Shown here piece by piece: positions 17,122-27,579 of a stretch of 28,150 nt of DNA. The position numbers were made by a program, and so were the translations under genes. Source of the stretch: Gammaproteobacteria bacterium (GTDB lineage Bacteria > Pseudomonadota > Gammaproteobacteria > SZUA-152); the NCBI GenBank assembly GCA_030617485.1, contig JAUWVK010000005.1, positions 1 to 28,150 on the forward strand. Reading direction: 5' to 3'. The notes beneath the pieces were generated by a model. The model was not told where the DNA came from, did no database searches, and saw nothing but the letters and a program-made list of their open reading frames with translations. The number at the start of each line of letters is the position of its first letter. Position 1 is the stretch's first letter.

Positions 17122-20043
17122 TCACCAGCCACGAGCATTAACTCGGTGACAACCGGAGCGTCCACAATTCAAATGATTATTCAGACCGCTATCGTGATCG
17201 CCGGGTCTAAAGTCACTCGCATGACAAGCCGCACAGGTACCTGTATAGGCTGGTGAGGGATACGAAATATTCTGATCATTTTGCCTGTGACATCTGTTAC
17301 ACCCTACATTCCTGTTGTGGTTGCCAGGGTAGTCACTGTTACTCGGATGACTGTAACTGACCGGTGCCCAACCATTTGTTGAATGGCATACATTGCAATC
17401 CTTGGTGGTGACAAAATGATTTCGTAAACCCTGGGGCGTATTGCCTGTAGCGGAATTACCGTCATGACACGAAACACAATTACCCGTAATGCCCGTGTGA
17501 TCCCATGTGCCTCCCTTGAAGGTAGCCGTCGTATGGCAGGAGGAGCAATCGAGGTTAGTGTCCAGATGGTTCTGGCTTTTACCGGTTGCCGTAATGCCAT
17601 CATGGCAATCAGCACAACCGTTGATGATGCCGGAGTGATCAAACGTAGCAGGAATAAATCCTCTGGTGCTATGACAAAGCCCACAGTCACCATTCGTCAC
17701 GATATGATTATTGGGTTTACCGATAGCCAGGTTACCATTGTGGCAAGATTGGCAGTTGTCGGTAATACCAACATGATCAAAAGTAGCAGGAACAAAGCCT
17801 GTGGTTTGATGGCACACGCTACAATCATTGTTAGTGGGCACATGATTGCTGGTTTTTCCTGTCGCGAGATTACCATCGTGACAGGAAGCACAGTTATCTA
17901 CGATATCCCTGTGATCAAACCGCGCGCCGGCAAAGGCCGTGGTGTTATGACAGACCGAACAATCCTCTGCCGTTGGAATATGATTGGCAGACTTACCGCT
18001 CGCGAGTCCCGCATCGTGGCACGAAGCACAGCCATCAATAATACCGGCATGATCGAATACCGCATTCGCAAAAGTACCCGGCACATGGCAGACACTACAA
18101 TCTTCATTTGTCGGAATGTGGGTAGCGTGTTTTGGCGTAGCCGATGGTGCAACACCCCCGTGGCACGAGGCACAATTATCTATAATACCGGTATGATCAA
18201 ATGTGGCACCCGCAAAGCTAGTGGTGTTATGACAGACACCGCAGTCATCCGTTGTTGGAACATGGGTAACCGATAGTCCAATGGCACCGGAAGCATCGTG
18301 GTCGCCATCATGACACCAGGTGCAATTACCGGTGATCCCCACGTGATTGAAAATCGTAGGAGTAAATGCTGCGTTAGTGTGGCAAAAGTGGCAATCCTGA
18401 AGCGTTGGTACATGGTTTACCGCCGCATCCTGTGCAATGGCGAATCGACCGTTGTGGCAGCCTGCGCAACCATTAACGATATCCCGATGAATCGTATTCA
18501 GAAATGTACTCGAAGTGAATGTTGTTGTGTCAACATGACAGACACTGCAATCATCCCGTGTCGGTATATGGTCATCTGTTTTACCGATTGAAATAATATT
18601 GTTATGGCAGGATGCACAGTTATCAACAATGTCTGTGTGACTATATGTTGCTACGGTGAAAGTGTCCGTACTCGCATGACAGACGGAGCAGTCCTCCGTG
18701 GCCGGCAAATGATTATCAACCATTCCCGTACTGATCACACCATCGTGACACGATGCACAACCGTTACTAACACCGGCATGATCATACACACCCGTAACAA
18801 AAGTACCCGGCGTATGACAAACCCCACAATCTTCGGTGGTTGGCATGTGATTGGGATTCTTTCCATTGGCGGTAGAATCAACATCATTATTGTGACAGGA
18901 CGCGCATGGCTGTATCTGGGAATCGATCACCGTGTGATCAAAAATACCTTCTTGCGCAAAAGTCTGGATGACGTGGCACAGACTGCAATCGGCAGTGGTA
19001 GCCGGATGACTTAACGGTTTACCAATAGCTCCGATGCCATTATGACAGATGGCGCAATCACTCGTGATAGTGCTGTGATCGAAAATAGTGTCCTGGAAAT
19101 TATCAACGATGTGACACAGACTGCAGTCAACCCGGGTCGGCAAATGGCCTTCATATTTACCAGGAGCCACTATGCCGTTGTGGCATGCATCGCAATGTCG
19201 GTTAATGTCCGTATGAGCAAAACTGCCGTCAGCTTCCAACGTGACAAAACTAATCGTATCGTGACAGTCATCACATTCGACTGCCGTCTCGACATGATGG
19301 TATGACTTTCCGATAGCCAATACACCATTGTGGCATTCAGTGCATTTTCCAAAAACCTCCGCGTGATCAACATATCGCAGGAGATTAAACCCGAAAGTAG
19401 TATGACAAGCCTGGCACACGCTAGTGGTCGCCAGATGATCGGGGGATTTCTCTGCAACTGTTGGATACTGGCCATCGTGACAGGTAACACAATTGGATGA
19501 ATATTTTGTATGGATGCGTAATCCGGTGTAATGATCCCCTTCATTGGAGACTTCAACAGACGTAATAGCGCGTTCACTTGATGCACCGCCAGCGCTGACC
19601 ACGAGCTGCACCATATACGTTCCGATTACATCAGTGGTAAAACTCGGCGTAGCGGATGTTGCGTTTTGCAATTGCGCAATGCTGCCATCCGGTTTTGAGG
19701 AGAAAGACCAGACATAGCTCAATGGGTCCGACGTTGATGCACTAGAGTTGCTGCCATCGAGTATCGCCACCTCACCCACCCGAACGGCAACGACAAGCCC
19801 CGGATCAGCATTGACGATCACATTCGACGGTGTAGGACCGGGAACAGGATCAGGTTCCGGCTCAGGTGTAGGATCTGGATCTGGTTCTGGTTCTGGTTCT
19901 GGTTCAGGCGCGGGTTGAGGAGCAACATCAACAGGTGGTGGTGTTTCACTAGAAGACGTGCCGCTATTACAGCCGACCAACATGGCTGCTAGCACAAGGG
20001 CAAAAACGCGGACAATAAACACAAGACTCCGTCCATGGGTCAT
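17122..20043 (-). CDS. Giant multiheme c-type cytochrome lipoprotein (32 CXXCH + 1 CX4CH)
   Basis: A 973-residue protein. A signal peptide ends in lipobox LVGC (C25, Asn at +2, compatible with the outer membrane). A stalk rich in Pro-Glu/Asp follows (about 35-72), then an Ig/PKD-like module (about 74-165, with DGSNS, YVWSF and GTYMVQLVV). From C185 I count 32 CXXCH motifs plus a final CX4CH (CGRSGCH, 960-966), about one heme per 24 residues. Most of the chain is a 46-residue di-heme repeat: CxSCHxGxxAxGK...NHxPTxxD, then CSVCHxTxxFxxAxFDHxGIxxN. The extra His in NHxPT and FDHxGI can supply distal ligands, so bis-His hemes are expected. GGAG lies 8 nt before the ATG. No porin, MtrA-like or inner-membrane quinol partner lies nearby. 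An extracellular or surface electron-transfer role is inferred. Confidence 0.93.
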   Translation of the reverse strand: MTHGRSLVFIVRVFALVLAAMLVGCNSGTSSSETPPPVDVAPQPAPEPEPEPEPDPDPTPEPEPDPVPGPTPSNVIVNADPGLVVAVRVGEVAILDGSNSSASTSDPLSYVWSFSSKPDGSIAQLQNATSATPSFTTDVIGTYMVQLVVSAGGASSERAITSVEVSNEGDHYTGLRIHTKYSSNCVTCHDGQYPTVAEKSPDHLATTSVCQACHTTFGFNLLRYVDHAEVFGKCTECHNGVLAIGKSYHHVETAVECDDCHDTISFVTLEADGSFAHTDINRHCDACHNGIVAPGKYEGHLPTRVDCSLCHIVDNFQDTIFDHSTITSDCAICHNGIGAIGKPLSHPATTADCSLCHVIQTFAQEGIFDHTVIDSQIQPCASCHNNDVDSTANGKNPNHMPTTEDCGVCHTPGTFVTGVYDHAGVSNGCASCHDGVISTGMVDNHLPATEDCSVCHASTDTFTVATYSHTDIVDNCASCHNNIISIGKTDDHIPTRDDCSVCHVDTTTFTSSTFLNTIHRDIVNGCAGCHNGRFAIAQDAAVNHVPTLQDCHFCHTNAAFTPTIFNHVGITGNCTWCHDGDHDASGAIGLSVTHVPTTDDCGVCHNTTSFAGATFDHTGIIDNCASCHGGVAPSATPKHATHIPTNEDCSVCHVPGTFANAVFDHAGIIDGCASCHDAGLASGKSANHIPTAEDCSVCHNTTAFAGARFDHRDIVDNCASCHDGNLATGKTSNHVPTNNDCSVCHQTTGFVPATFDHVGITDNCQSCHNGNLAIGKPNNHIVTNGDCGLCHSTRGFIPATFDHSGIINGCADCHDGITATGKSQNHLDTNLDCSSCHTTATFKGGTWDHTGITGNCVSCHDGNSATGNTPQGLRNHFVTTKDCNVCHSTNGWAPVSYSHPSNSDYPGNHNRNVGCNRCHRQNDQNISYPSPAYTGTCAACHASDFRPGDHDSGLNNHLNCGRSGCHRVNARGW
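17146..19491 (-). repeat. Di-heme repeat array inside the cytochrome gene
   Basis: The coding repeat has a typical period of 46 codons (138 nt), seen as alternating half-repeats beginning CASCH-like and CSVCH-like. Units differ in sequence. The array is most regular in the C-terminal two thirds (hemes 17 to 29) and irregular near both ends, where the spacing of CXXCH motifs changes. Confidence 0.85.
19871..19906. repeat. Hexanucleotide tandem repeat in the stalk region of the cytochrome
   Basis: Six consecutive 6-nt units of the form GG(A/T)TC(T/A) encode alternating Glu-Pro and Asp-Pro on the minus strand. Gain or loss of units keeps frame, so the stalk could vary in length among strains. 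Confidence 0.75.
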
Positions 20044-20422
20044 ATAAGTAACTCCGATACAGACTAGAAATTACAAGTGACGTAGACTCTTGTGGTTTAT
20101 CTACTTACCGCTTGATGTTTACTAGTACTTCTACATATGAATATGACAAATTTCGCACGAAATTAATCAGTTAATTAGCATAACAACCCCATTCTGATCT
20201 CGGCATAAATCAAAGTCAATAATCTGTTATTTTGTCGTGTGATATTGAATTGTTTGTTAATAATAGAGACAGAATAGACACAGGAAACATGCTGAATCAG
20301 CGTCATTTGGTGTCACACAATAACATTAAGAAAATGAGGTGTATCCTGGTGATCTAACTGACCAGGAAAGAAAAGATGGCCCACCAGACCAGAGACCTTT
20401 GGGGCTTTAATTTATTATCAGG
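20044..20422. other. 379-bp gap upstream of the cytochrome gene
   Basis: This AT-rich region must contain the leftward promoter of the cytochrome gene; a weak TTGTCA...TACTAG pair on the minus strand near 20150-20120 is only a guess. CCTGGT/ACCAGG (20345-20350/20361-20366) forms a 6-bp stem with a 10-nt loop. A 22-codon plus-strand ORF (20289-20357) has AGGA just upstream but no downstream partner, and I do not call it a gene. Confidence 0.4.
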
Positions 20423-20992
20423 CTAAAGGGGATAATGGCGCCCTATCTCAAGCGGTATTTTCGTATATTCACTAAAAGTATCTGCGATATTCTTAGACTC
20501 CTCCGGACCTAAAGATTTTGCTACAAGAACTTCCATACCACGCTTGGTTTTATTGGAAATAATCACTACGTGATACCAGGACTTCACAAAATGCTGGTAC
20601 TCACCTACAGATGACCAGCTCTGTGGTTTATTATCCACACTTAGCAACATTTTATAAAAAAATGACAACGCATATTTTTTCTTATAAAAAGATAACAAAG
20701 GAAGTCCATAAGATACTGTAATTTTATCTGCCTGAAAATCAACCGTTACCTTTTTAACCATAAAAGCTAACAATGATAAAAATATTCCTGGTATCGAAAA
20801 TATCTGCAGATCCATTCTGCCTCTATAAAATATGTGTTTCCCAGTGAACTCAGGGTAAAGCAAAAGATAAAGGGATCCCAATAAAACCATCAACCCTATC
20901 AGCCTGTACAGTATATTTAACTGACTAGTAACACTCACACTTTGCTTATTTTTATTTAAAATTAATTTCGCCATAATTAGTATATTGAGCAT
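20423..20992 (-). CDS. Two-TM membrane protein, unknown function
   Basis: A protein of 189 residues if the ATG at 20992 is used; a TTG one codon earlier and an ATG at 20971 are alternatives, and none has a clear ribosome site. Two hydrophobic segments (about 30-47 and 66-80) flank a short polar loop, and a soluble C-terminal region follows (VTVDFQADKITVSYGLPLL, then YHVVIISN and LGPEESKNIADTFSEY). That layout resembles small proteins with a bacterial PH-like or YcxB-like tail, but the similarity is only in overall shape. I do not recognise the family. It lies between the cytochrome gene and the ftsK-associated lipoprotein and is more AT-rich than its neighbours, which would fit an acquired gene. 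Confidence 0.65.
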   Translation of the reverse strand: MLNILIMAKLILNKNKQSVSVTSQLNILYRLIGLMVLLGSLYLLLYPEFTGKHIFYRGRMDLQIFSIPGIFLSLLAFMVKKVTVDFQADKITVSYGLPLLSFYKKKYALSFFYKMLLSVDNKPQSWSSVGEYQHFVKSWYHVVIISNKTKRGMEVLVAKSLGPEESKNIADTFSEYTKIPLEIGRHYPL

Positions 20993-21076
20993 CAACAGCA
21001 GATCATGTATTTGGTGCTGATGTTATGCTTTTATCACCTCCCCCAACATCCATTCTTAGAAAAAATTAGCCATTAG

Positions 21077-21562
21077 CTATCCCCCACCCACAATATCCTC
21101 AATGCTTGCATGCTGCCAATGGAGTTTCTGCAAAAGCCAATCGTCGCCATCACGCATCAGCATTAAATCAAACAAATAAAGATCAGCTCGTATATCAAGT
21201 AACGCCTGCGCACCCGTGACAGGACTGCCTGCCATAGCGACATAAAGTTTTACGCTAGCCTGCCCCTGTACGGGAAATTTAATTTCACTAATTTGGGTAA
21301 AGAGGTGAATATTTTTGTGGCGTAAAAAATAACCCATAGCTATAGCAGTCAATGCACGCCGATCACGACGGCCATCATCCATATATTTATCGGAAATAAG
21401 TTGTCGAACTGCTAACGCTTCACGCGACTCAGCTGCAGTTACTGCTGAAGTTATGAACTGGCGAATCTGGTCTTCGGGGGATTTTTTTTCACTGCAGGCG
21501 GAAACAATTAAAAAGATAAAAACAAGGAACACTACAAAAAATAAAAATGCCGACCTGTTCAT
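21077..21562 (-). CDS. Small predicted lipoprotein downstream of ftsK
   Basis: A 161-residue protein with a very hydrophobic N-terminus (about 5-21) and lipobox VSAC (C23, Ser at +2, compatible with the outer membrane). The mature part begins with a helical EDQIRQFITSAVTAAESRE segment and continues with alternating strands (ASVKLYVAMAG, ALLDIRADLYLFDLMLMRDGDDWLLQKLHW). That pattern suggests an NTF2-like alpha+beta fold: a helix followed by a sheet ending in the frequent DGDxWLL...W element. It lies 60 nt downstream of ftsK on the same strand and may be co-transcribed. Function is unknown. Confidence 0.75.
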   Translation of the reverse strand: MNRSAFLFFVVFLVFIFLIVSACSEKKSPEDQIRQFITSAVTAAESREALAVRQLISDKYMDDGRRDRRALTAIAMGYFLRHKNIHLFTQISEIKFPVQGQASVKLYVAMAGSPVTGAQALLDIRADLYLFDLMLMRDGDDWLLQKLHWQHASIEDIVGGG

Positions 21563-21622
21563 GGCATTTTTATTTTTCGCAACTAGATGGGGGTATTGAC
21601 TGGGAGTATTAAGTCGAAGTTA

Positions 21623-23938
21623 TTAATCAACGGTCATCGGAGGTGGCGCCAATACTTCACGTGAACCGTTTGACTGCACTTCACCCACAACACCGGCACG
21701 CTCCATATCTTCTACCATGCGTGCTGCGCGGTTGTAACCAATCCTGAGACGACGTTGTACGCCAGAGATTGAAGCTTTACGCGTCTCGGTAACAATACGA
21801 ACGGCTTCATCGTATAACGCATCCATTTCATTATCCGGATCTTCAAAACCTGGCACGCCACCCATATCCGTACCTGCGGCTGGACCTTCGAGTATATCTT
21901 CGATGTATTGCGGCTCACCGCGACCCAACCAGTCCTTAACGACGCGATGCACTTCAGCATCGGAAACAAAGGCGCCATGAACACGAGTCGGTATACCAGT
22001 ACCCGGCGCAAGATAAAGCATGTCGCCATGACCTAGCAATTGTTCCGCTCCACCCTGATCAAGAATAGTACGCGAATCCACTTTGGCTGAAACCTGGAAA
22101 GCCATACGTGTGGGGATATTGGCTTTAATCAACCCGGTCAACACATCCACCGAGGGGCGTTGCGTAGCAAGTATAAGATGCATACCAGCCGCACGTGCCT
22201 TTTGTGCCAGACGTGCGATCAGTTCCTCAACTTTCTTACCCACCACCATCATCATGTCGGCGAGCTCATCCACTATCACAACGATTTGCGGGAATGGTTC
22301 AAGCAGACGTTCTTCACCGCCGTCTTCTTCTGATAAAACAACGGGTTTATAGAATGGATCTACAATAGGCTCACCCGCATCATAGGCATCTTTTACCTTG
22401 CGGTTATAACCCGCCACATTGCGAACACCAAGATGGGCCATGAGCTTATAACGACGTTCCATTTCCGCCACACACCAGCGCAGGGCATTGGCGGCTTCTT
22501 TCATATCGGTCACAACTGGCGCCAATAAATGCGGTATGCCTTCGTACACAGAAAGCTCCAACATTTTGGGGTCAATCATGATCATCCTCACCTGCTCCGG
22601 TGAGGCGTTATAAAGCATGCTCAGCACCATACCGTTAAGCCCCACAGATTTACCAGAGCCCGTCGTACCCGCTACCAGCAAGTGCGGCATTTTTACCAAA
22701 TCGACAACAACAGGATGGCCGGCAATATCTTTGCCCAATGCCAACCTCAGCGGTGAGCTGGCGCTCTCGTATTCTTTGGAAGCGATGATTTCGGAAAGAC
22801 GAACAATCTCACGGTCTTCGTTAGGAATCTCCAGACCAACAGTGGATTTGCCTGGAATGACTTCAACAATGCGCACACTAATGGCCGATAATGAACGCGC
22901 CAGATCTTTGGCCAAATTAGTGATCCGACTCACTTTTACACCGGGTGCGGGATCTAACTCATAGCGAGTAACGACCGGGCCAGGATGCACCGCAACAACC
23001 TGCACCTCTACACCAAACTCCTGCAACTTGAGTTCCACCTGACGAGAAACAGCTTCCAACGCAGCAGTTGAAATTTCTACCTTGCGATCATCGGCAGGAT
23101 CCAGCAGAGCCAGCGCAGGTAGATCACCTTCGCCTGACGTTTCAAACATGTTCACCTGACGTTCCTTCTCGGCACGCTCTGAAATTTGTGGTCGACTCTT
23201 AATCACCGGCTCTATGCGCGGCGGTTTGCGTTTTTTGGTTTTCTCTTTGACTGTTTTTACGCTGGTTTCACGATGCTGTCGGGCGCGACGGCCTTCAATC
23301 TCGTCCTTAAGTTGCATCACGCGCTCACGTATCCAGCTGATTGCATTTAACGTAAACCGACCCGTGGCATCCATCAGCCACAACCAGGACAAACTGGTTA
23401 ACAATGTCACACCAGACAGGAATAGCGCCAACAGGAACAGGGTACTGCCCAGAGGATTCACGATACTGACAAGCCCACCGCCAACCACGTCGCCCAACAC
23501 GCCACCAGCACCTACCGGTAAAACAGCAAAATCTGCAAAGTGCAGTCTGGCCAACCCTGTACCTGCGCCCAGGGTGAGGAAAAAACCGGCGGTACGCAGT
23601 GCGCCATGACGGTAATCAAACGGCGTCTGATCTTTACGGCCCTGGAACAACAGCCAGCCCAGGTAAGCCACGCCCACGGGCACCAGATAGGATAGGTAAC
23701 CAAACAAATACAGGAAAACATCTGCAAACCAGGCACCCACCACGCCACCGGTATTGGCAATTGTCGTCGCAGTTTCGCTATGAGACCAGCCGGGATCTTG
23801 TGGATTATAAGAGCTAAGGGAGAGCAGCAGGTAAAGTGCTGTGGTACCGAAGATGATGAGTGCCCCTTCGCGCAGGCCGCGGATCATATGGGCTGCCAGA
23901 GGTGTTCCGGGCTTTGTTTGTGTCTTTGCTTGTGCCAA
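21623..23938 (-). CDS. ftsK: DNA translocase FtsK
   Basis: A 771-residue septal DNA pump that moves chromosome ends through the closing septum and activates XerCD at dif. The N-terminal part has about four membrane segments (about 25-43, 70-98, 115-140, 160-190), then a short charged linker (about 205-285). The motor has an alpha/beta region, Walker A GTTGSGKS (424-431), [17 protein letters not shown], and Walker [14 protein letters not shown] (552-564), then [19 protein letters not shown] and [16 protein letters not shown]. The C-terminal winged-helix gamma domain (about 705-765, [20 protein letters not shown]) reads KOPS sequences. The linker is much shorter than in E. coli FtsK, which is usual outside the enterics. 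It lies 75 nt after ald, and lolA, its usual downstream neighbour, is displaced. Confidence 0.97.
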   Translation of the reverse strand: MAQAKTQTKPGTPLAAHMIRGLREGALIIFGTTALYLLLSLSSYNPQDPGWSHSETATTIANTGGVVGAWFADVFLYLFGYLSYLVPVGVAYLGWLLFQGRKDQTPFDYRHGALRTAGFFLTLGAGTGLARLHFADFAVLPVGAGGVLGDVVGGGLVSIVNPLGSTLFLLALFLSGVTLLTSLSWLWLMDATGRFTLNAISWIRERVMQLKDEIEGRRARQHRETSVKTVKEKTKKRKPPRIEPVIKSRPQISERAEKERQVNMFETSGEGDLPALALLDPADDRKVEISTAALEAVSRQVELKLQEFGVEVQVVAVHPGPVVTRYELDPAPGVKVSRITNLAKDLARSLSAISVRIVEVIPGKSTVGLEIPNEDREIVRLSEIIASKEYESASSPLRLALGKDIAGHPVVVDLVKMPHLLVAGTTGSGKSVGLNGMVLSMLYNASPEQVRMIMIDPKMLELSVYEGIPHLLAPVVTDMKEAANALRWCVAEMERRYKLMAHLGVRNVAGYNRKVKDAYDAGEPIVDPFYKPVVLSEEDGGEERLLEPFPQIVVIVDELADMMMVVGKKVEELIARLAQKARAAGMHLILATQRPSVDVLTGLIKANIPTRMAFQVSAKVDSRTILDQGGAEQLLGHGDMLYLAPGTGIPTRVHGAFVSDAEVHRVVKDWLGRGEPQYIEDILEGPAAGTDMGGVPGFEDPDNEMDALYDEAVRIVTETRKASISGVQRRLRIGYNRAARMVEDMERAGVVGEVQSNGSREVLAPPPMTVD

Positions 23939-24013
23939 AGGCGTGTCCGAGATGTCGCTAGTTTAGAGGCCGCTTTAAGAGCTTTAGTGAAGACCTTCTC
24001 TATTAAGATTGTC

Positions 24014-25081
24014 TTATATTAGCAGGTCTTGCAGGGCATGATGCACTATTTTCCCTGCTTTCACATTAACCCCACGCACAAGCTCCTTATTTTGTTCCCA
24101 ATCAGGCTGCGCCAGGCGGGAAATAGTGGGGGTGAGGGCGGCGGACAGGGCCTGAGAGGCAGTCCGCGGCACGGCTCCAGGCATATTGGTGACCCCAAAA
24201 TGTACCACTCCATCATGCACAAAAGTGGGGTTTGTATAGTCCGTCGGTCGTGTGGTCTCGATACAACCGCCCTGATCCACCGAGATATCAATAATGACGC
24301 TACCATCCTCCATTTCGGCCACTGTATTGGCGCTGATGAGATGCGGCGCCCGCTCCCCGGTCACCAGCACCGCACCCACCAATAGGTCTGCACTCAAGGC
24401 CGCCTCATGGAGCGCATCAGGGTAAGGGTGCAAACCCGTGACGTTATTCCCCAGTGCTCTCATACGAGCCAGTTTGTCACGATTCCGATCAAACACCGTC
24501 ACCTGAGCGCCTATGCCCGCTGCCATAACAGCCGCATTACCACCGGCCACACCCGCACCCAATATCACCACATGCCCCCGCTCCGCTGCAGGCAGCCCAC
24601 CCAACAGGATGCCTTTACCTCCCTGAGGCTGATGCAACAAATGGGCACCCACCTGCACCGCCACCCGACCGGCGATATCACTCATGGGTGCCAACAGGGG
24701 CAGCAGGCCAGCATCTGTTTCCACAGTCTCAAAAGCCACCGCGGTAAGGCCAATATCCAGTAAATCCTGCATAAGGTCTGTCGCTGCCGCCAGATGCAAA
24801 AAAGAAAACAGCAGGTGATCTTCGCGCAACATGGCCACCTCAACCGGCAAAGGTTCTTTTACCTTTACAATGAGTTGCGCGGCTCCATACAAAGCCTCGG
24901 CACCATCAACAAGACTTACCCCGACGTCACGATACTGATCATCGCTGTAACCGCTCAGCAGTCCGGCACCTTTCTCCACAAAAACCTCATGGCCTTGCTC
25001 AACCAATTGTCCGACTGCGGCCGGTATGAGGGCCACCCGCCCTTCCAGGGTTTTGATTTCTTTTGGTATGCCTATTTCCAT
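24014..25081 (-). CDS. ald: Alanine dehydrogenase
   Basis: A 355-residue NAD-dependent enzyme that interconverts L-alanine and pyruvate plus ammonium. The N-terminal catalytic domain has MEIGIPKEIKTLEGRVALIP (R15), VKVKEPL (K75) and FLHLAA (H96), matching the substrate-binding and catalytic residues of the family. The Rossmann segment is VVILGAGVAGGNAAVMAAG (from 171). Later DISVDQGGCIETTRPTDYTN (split at QGG) and GVTNMPGAVPRTASQALS complete the signature. It is slightly shorter than the usual ~370 residues, ending LQDLLI. It is divergent from trxB and lies upstream of ftsK on the same strand. The gene looks distinctly GC-richer than the signalling block at the start of the window. Confidence 0.95.
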   Translation of the reverse strand: MEIGIPKEIKTLEGRVALIPAAVGQLVEQGHEVFVEKGAGLLSGYSDDQYRDVGVSLVDGAEALYGAAQLIVKVKEPLPVEVAMLREDHLLFSFLHLAAATDLMQDLLDIGLTAVAFETVETDAGLLPLLAPMSDIAGRVAVQVGAHLLHQPQGGKGILLGGLPAAERGHVVILGAGVAGGNAAVMAAGIGAQVTVFDRNRDKLARMRALGNNVTGLHPYPDALHEAALSADLLVGAVLVTGERAPHLISANTVAEMEDGSVIIDISVDQGGCIETTRPTDYTNPTFVHDGVVHFGVTNMPGAVPRTASQALSAALTPTISRLAQPDWEQNKELVRGVNVKAGKIVHHALQDLLI

Positions 25082-25326
25082 TGTTCTTGGTCCTGTTATT
25101 TAGAGGCGGTGGTTCCTGTTTTCAGTATAGCCAGTTCCTTTCCCGAAAATCCCTTTGAAACCCTAACAATTGAGGCTAACCATCGCGCTTCCCTTTACGT
25201 GTTTTGATGCTTTCCGTAATATTGTTTCCATTGAGTCCTTTTCATTACAGCATTGATTTTCTCACCACGATCATCACATCTGTAATTAGCGTTCCAAACA
25301 AAACACTAGAATTAACAACAACATAA

Positions 25327-26332
<1,006 letters not shown>

Positions 26333-26363
26333 AAAATAATTAATTAAGAAAACAAGCAAGGCC

Positions 26364-27542
26364 ATGCGCCTTACTGTCTCCAATAATCTTAACGAAGTAC
26401 CAGCCGCGCAATGGAATGCGCTGACTGGAACTGATATTCCGTTTCTTCGACATGAATTCCTGTCTGCGCTAGAAACCCACCACTGCGTCGGCGAAGCTGC
26501 TGGATGGATACCGCAACACCTGTTACTTTTCGACACTGTAGATAACAAAGAAACACTAGTCGGCGCTGTTCCGCAATATCTGAAAACCAATTCTTATGGC
26601 GAATTGGTATTCGACTGGGCATGGGCTGATGCTTACCATCGCATTGGTAAACGCTATTACCCAAAACTGGTTGTTGCCATTCCCTACACACCTGCCACCG
26701 GCCCACGCTTGCTTATATTGCCAGAAGGATCACCGGAAGCAGACCAAAAAACTGTTGCCGACGCGCTGATAAAACACAGTATCGAACACGCTAAAAAGTT
26801 GCAGGTATCTTCCCTGCATTGGCTATTCCCAAATGATGGAGATTTAGATCGTTTAAAAAGCCATGGTTTTATGCCGCGTCTTGCCTGTCAGTTTCATTGG
26901 CAGAACTCTTCACAAAACAATGGCTACAGAGACTTTGATGATTACCTCGACCACTTTACTTCCAGTAAACGCAAAAAAATAAAGCGTGAACGTCGACAAG
27001 TTGTTGAATCCGGTGTTGTGATTTATCGCCTACACGGCGATGAACTTACACAGGAACAGTGGCAAGCCGTTCACCGTCACTACGCCTCCACTTTCGATCG
27101 TCACAGCGGTTACGCCACCCTCAGCCTGAATTTTTTTCTCGAGCTTGCTCACACTATGCCAAAACAACTACTGATAATTCTGGCCGAATCAAACGGTGAA
27201 CCTGTGGCCAGCGCCATTTGTTTTCGAGATAACCACAGCCTCTATGGTCGCCACTGGGGATGTGGCCAGCATTTTCAAAACCTTCACTTCGAGGCCTGCT
27301 ATTATCAGGGTCTGGAGTATTGCATTGAACAGGGTCTGTCGCGCTTTGATCCCGGGGCTCAGGGAGAACATAAAATCAGCCGTGGCTTCTTGCCCACACC
27401 CACATGGTCGGCACACTGGATAGCGGACTCAGAATTCAGCAAAGCGATTGAAGGTTTCCTAAAACATGAAACCGTAGAGATGCAGCTTTACATCAACGAA
27501 CTAAGCACGCATTCGCCGTTTAAAAATAAAGTTAAGAAGTAA
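26364..27542 (+). CDS. FemAB/GNAT-like protein (peptidogalycan biosynthesis family)
   Basis: A 392-residue soluble protein of the PF04339-type FemAB-like/acyltransferase family. Visible landmarks are the N-terminal W-N-A-L-T-G...PFLRHEFLSALE (first strand-helix), GAVPQYLKTNSYGELVFDW, VAIPYTPATGPRLL, SSLHWLFPNDGD, SSKRKKIKRERRQV (basic), ASAICFRDNHSLYGRHWGC and FDPGAQGEHKISRGFLPT. Members are annotated as peptidogalycan biosynthesis proteins, but their activity is not established; the fold suggests transfer of an acyl or aminoacyl group from a CoA or tRNA donor. In gammaproteobacteria the gene is often close to aat, as here (aat starts 37 nt downstream). A short A-A-G-G lies only 2 nt from the ATG. 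Confidence 0.9.
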   Translation: MRLTVSNNLNEVPAAQWNALTGTDIPFLRHEFLSALETHHCVGEAAGWIPQHLLLFDTVDNKETLVGAVPQYLKTNSYGELVFDWAWADAYHRIGKRYYPKLVVAIPYTPATGPRLLILPEGSPEADQKTVADALIKHSIEHAKKLQVSSLHWLFPNDGDLDRLKSHGFMPRLACQFHWQNSSQNNGYRDFDDYLDHFTSSKRKKIKRERRQVVESGVVIYRLHGDELTQEQWQAVHRHYASTFDRHSGYATLSLNFFLELAHTMPKQLLIILAESNGEPVASAICFRDNHSLYGRHWGCGQHFQNLHFEACYYQGLEYCIEQGLSRFDPGAQGEHKISRGFLPTPTWSAHWIADSEFSKAIEGFLKHETVEMQLYINELSTHSPFKNKVKK

Positions 27543-27579
27543 TAAGCAGTATTAAATTTTTCAACAACAGGAAAACAAT

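Noticed and set aside
17464..19305. Several long open frames on the plus strand opposite the cytochrome gene
   Set aside because: They follow the codon periodicity of the di-heme repeats in antisense; their products are repetitive shadows without known domains or ribosome sites.
17146..19491. Periodic repeats resembling a CRISPR array
   Set aside because: The period is about 138 nt, the repeat is translated with CXXCH at fixed points, and the spacing does not show short identical repeats with unique spacers.
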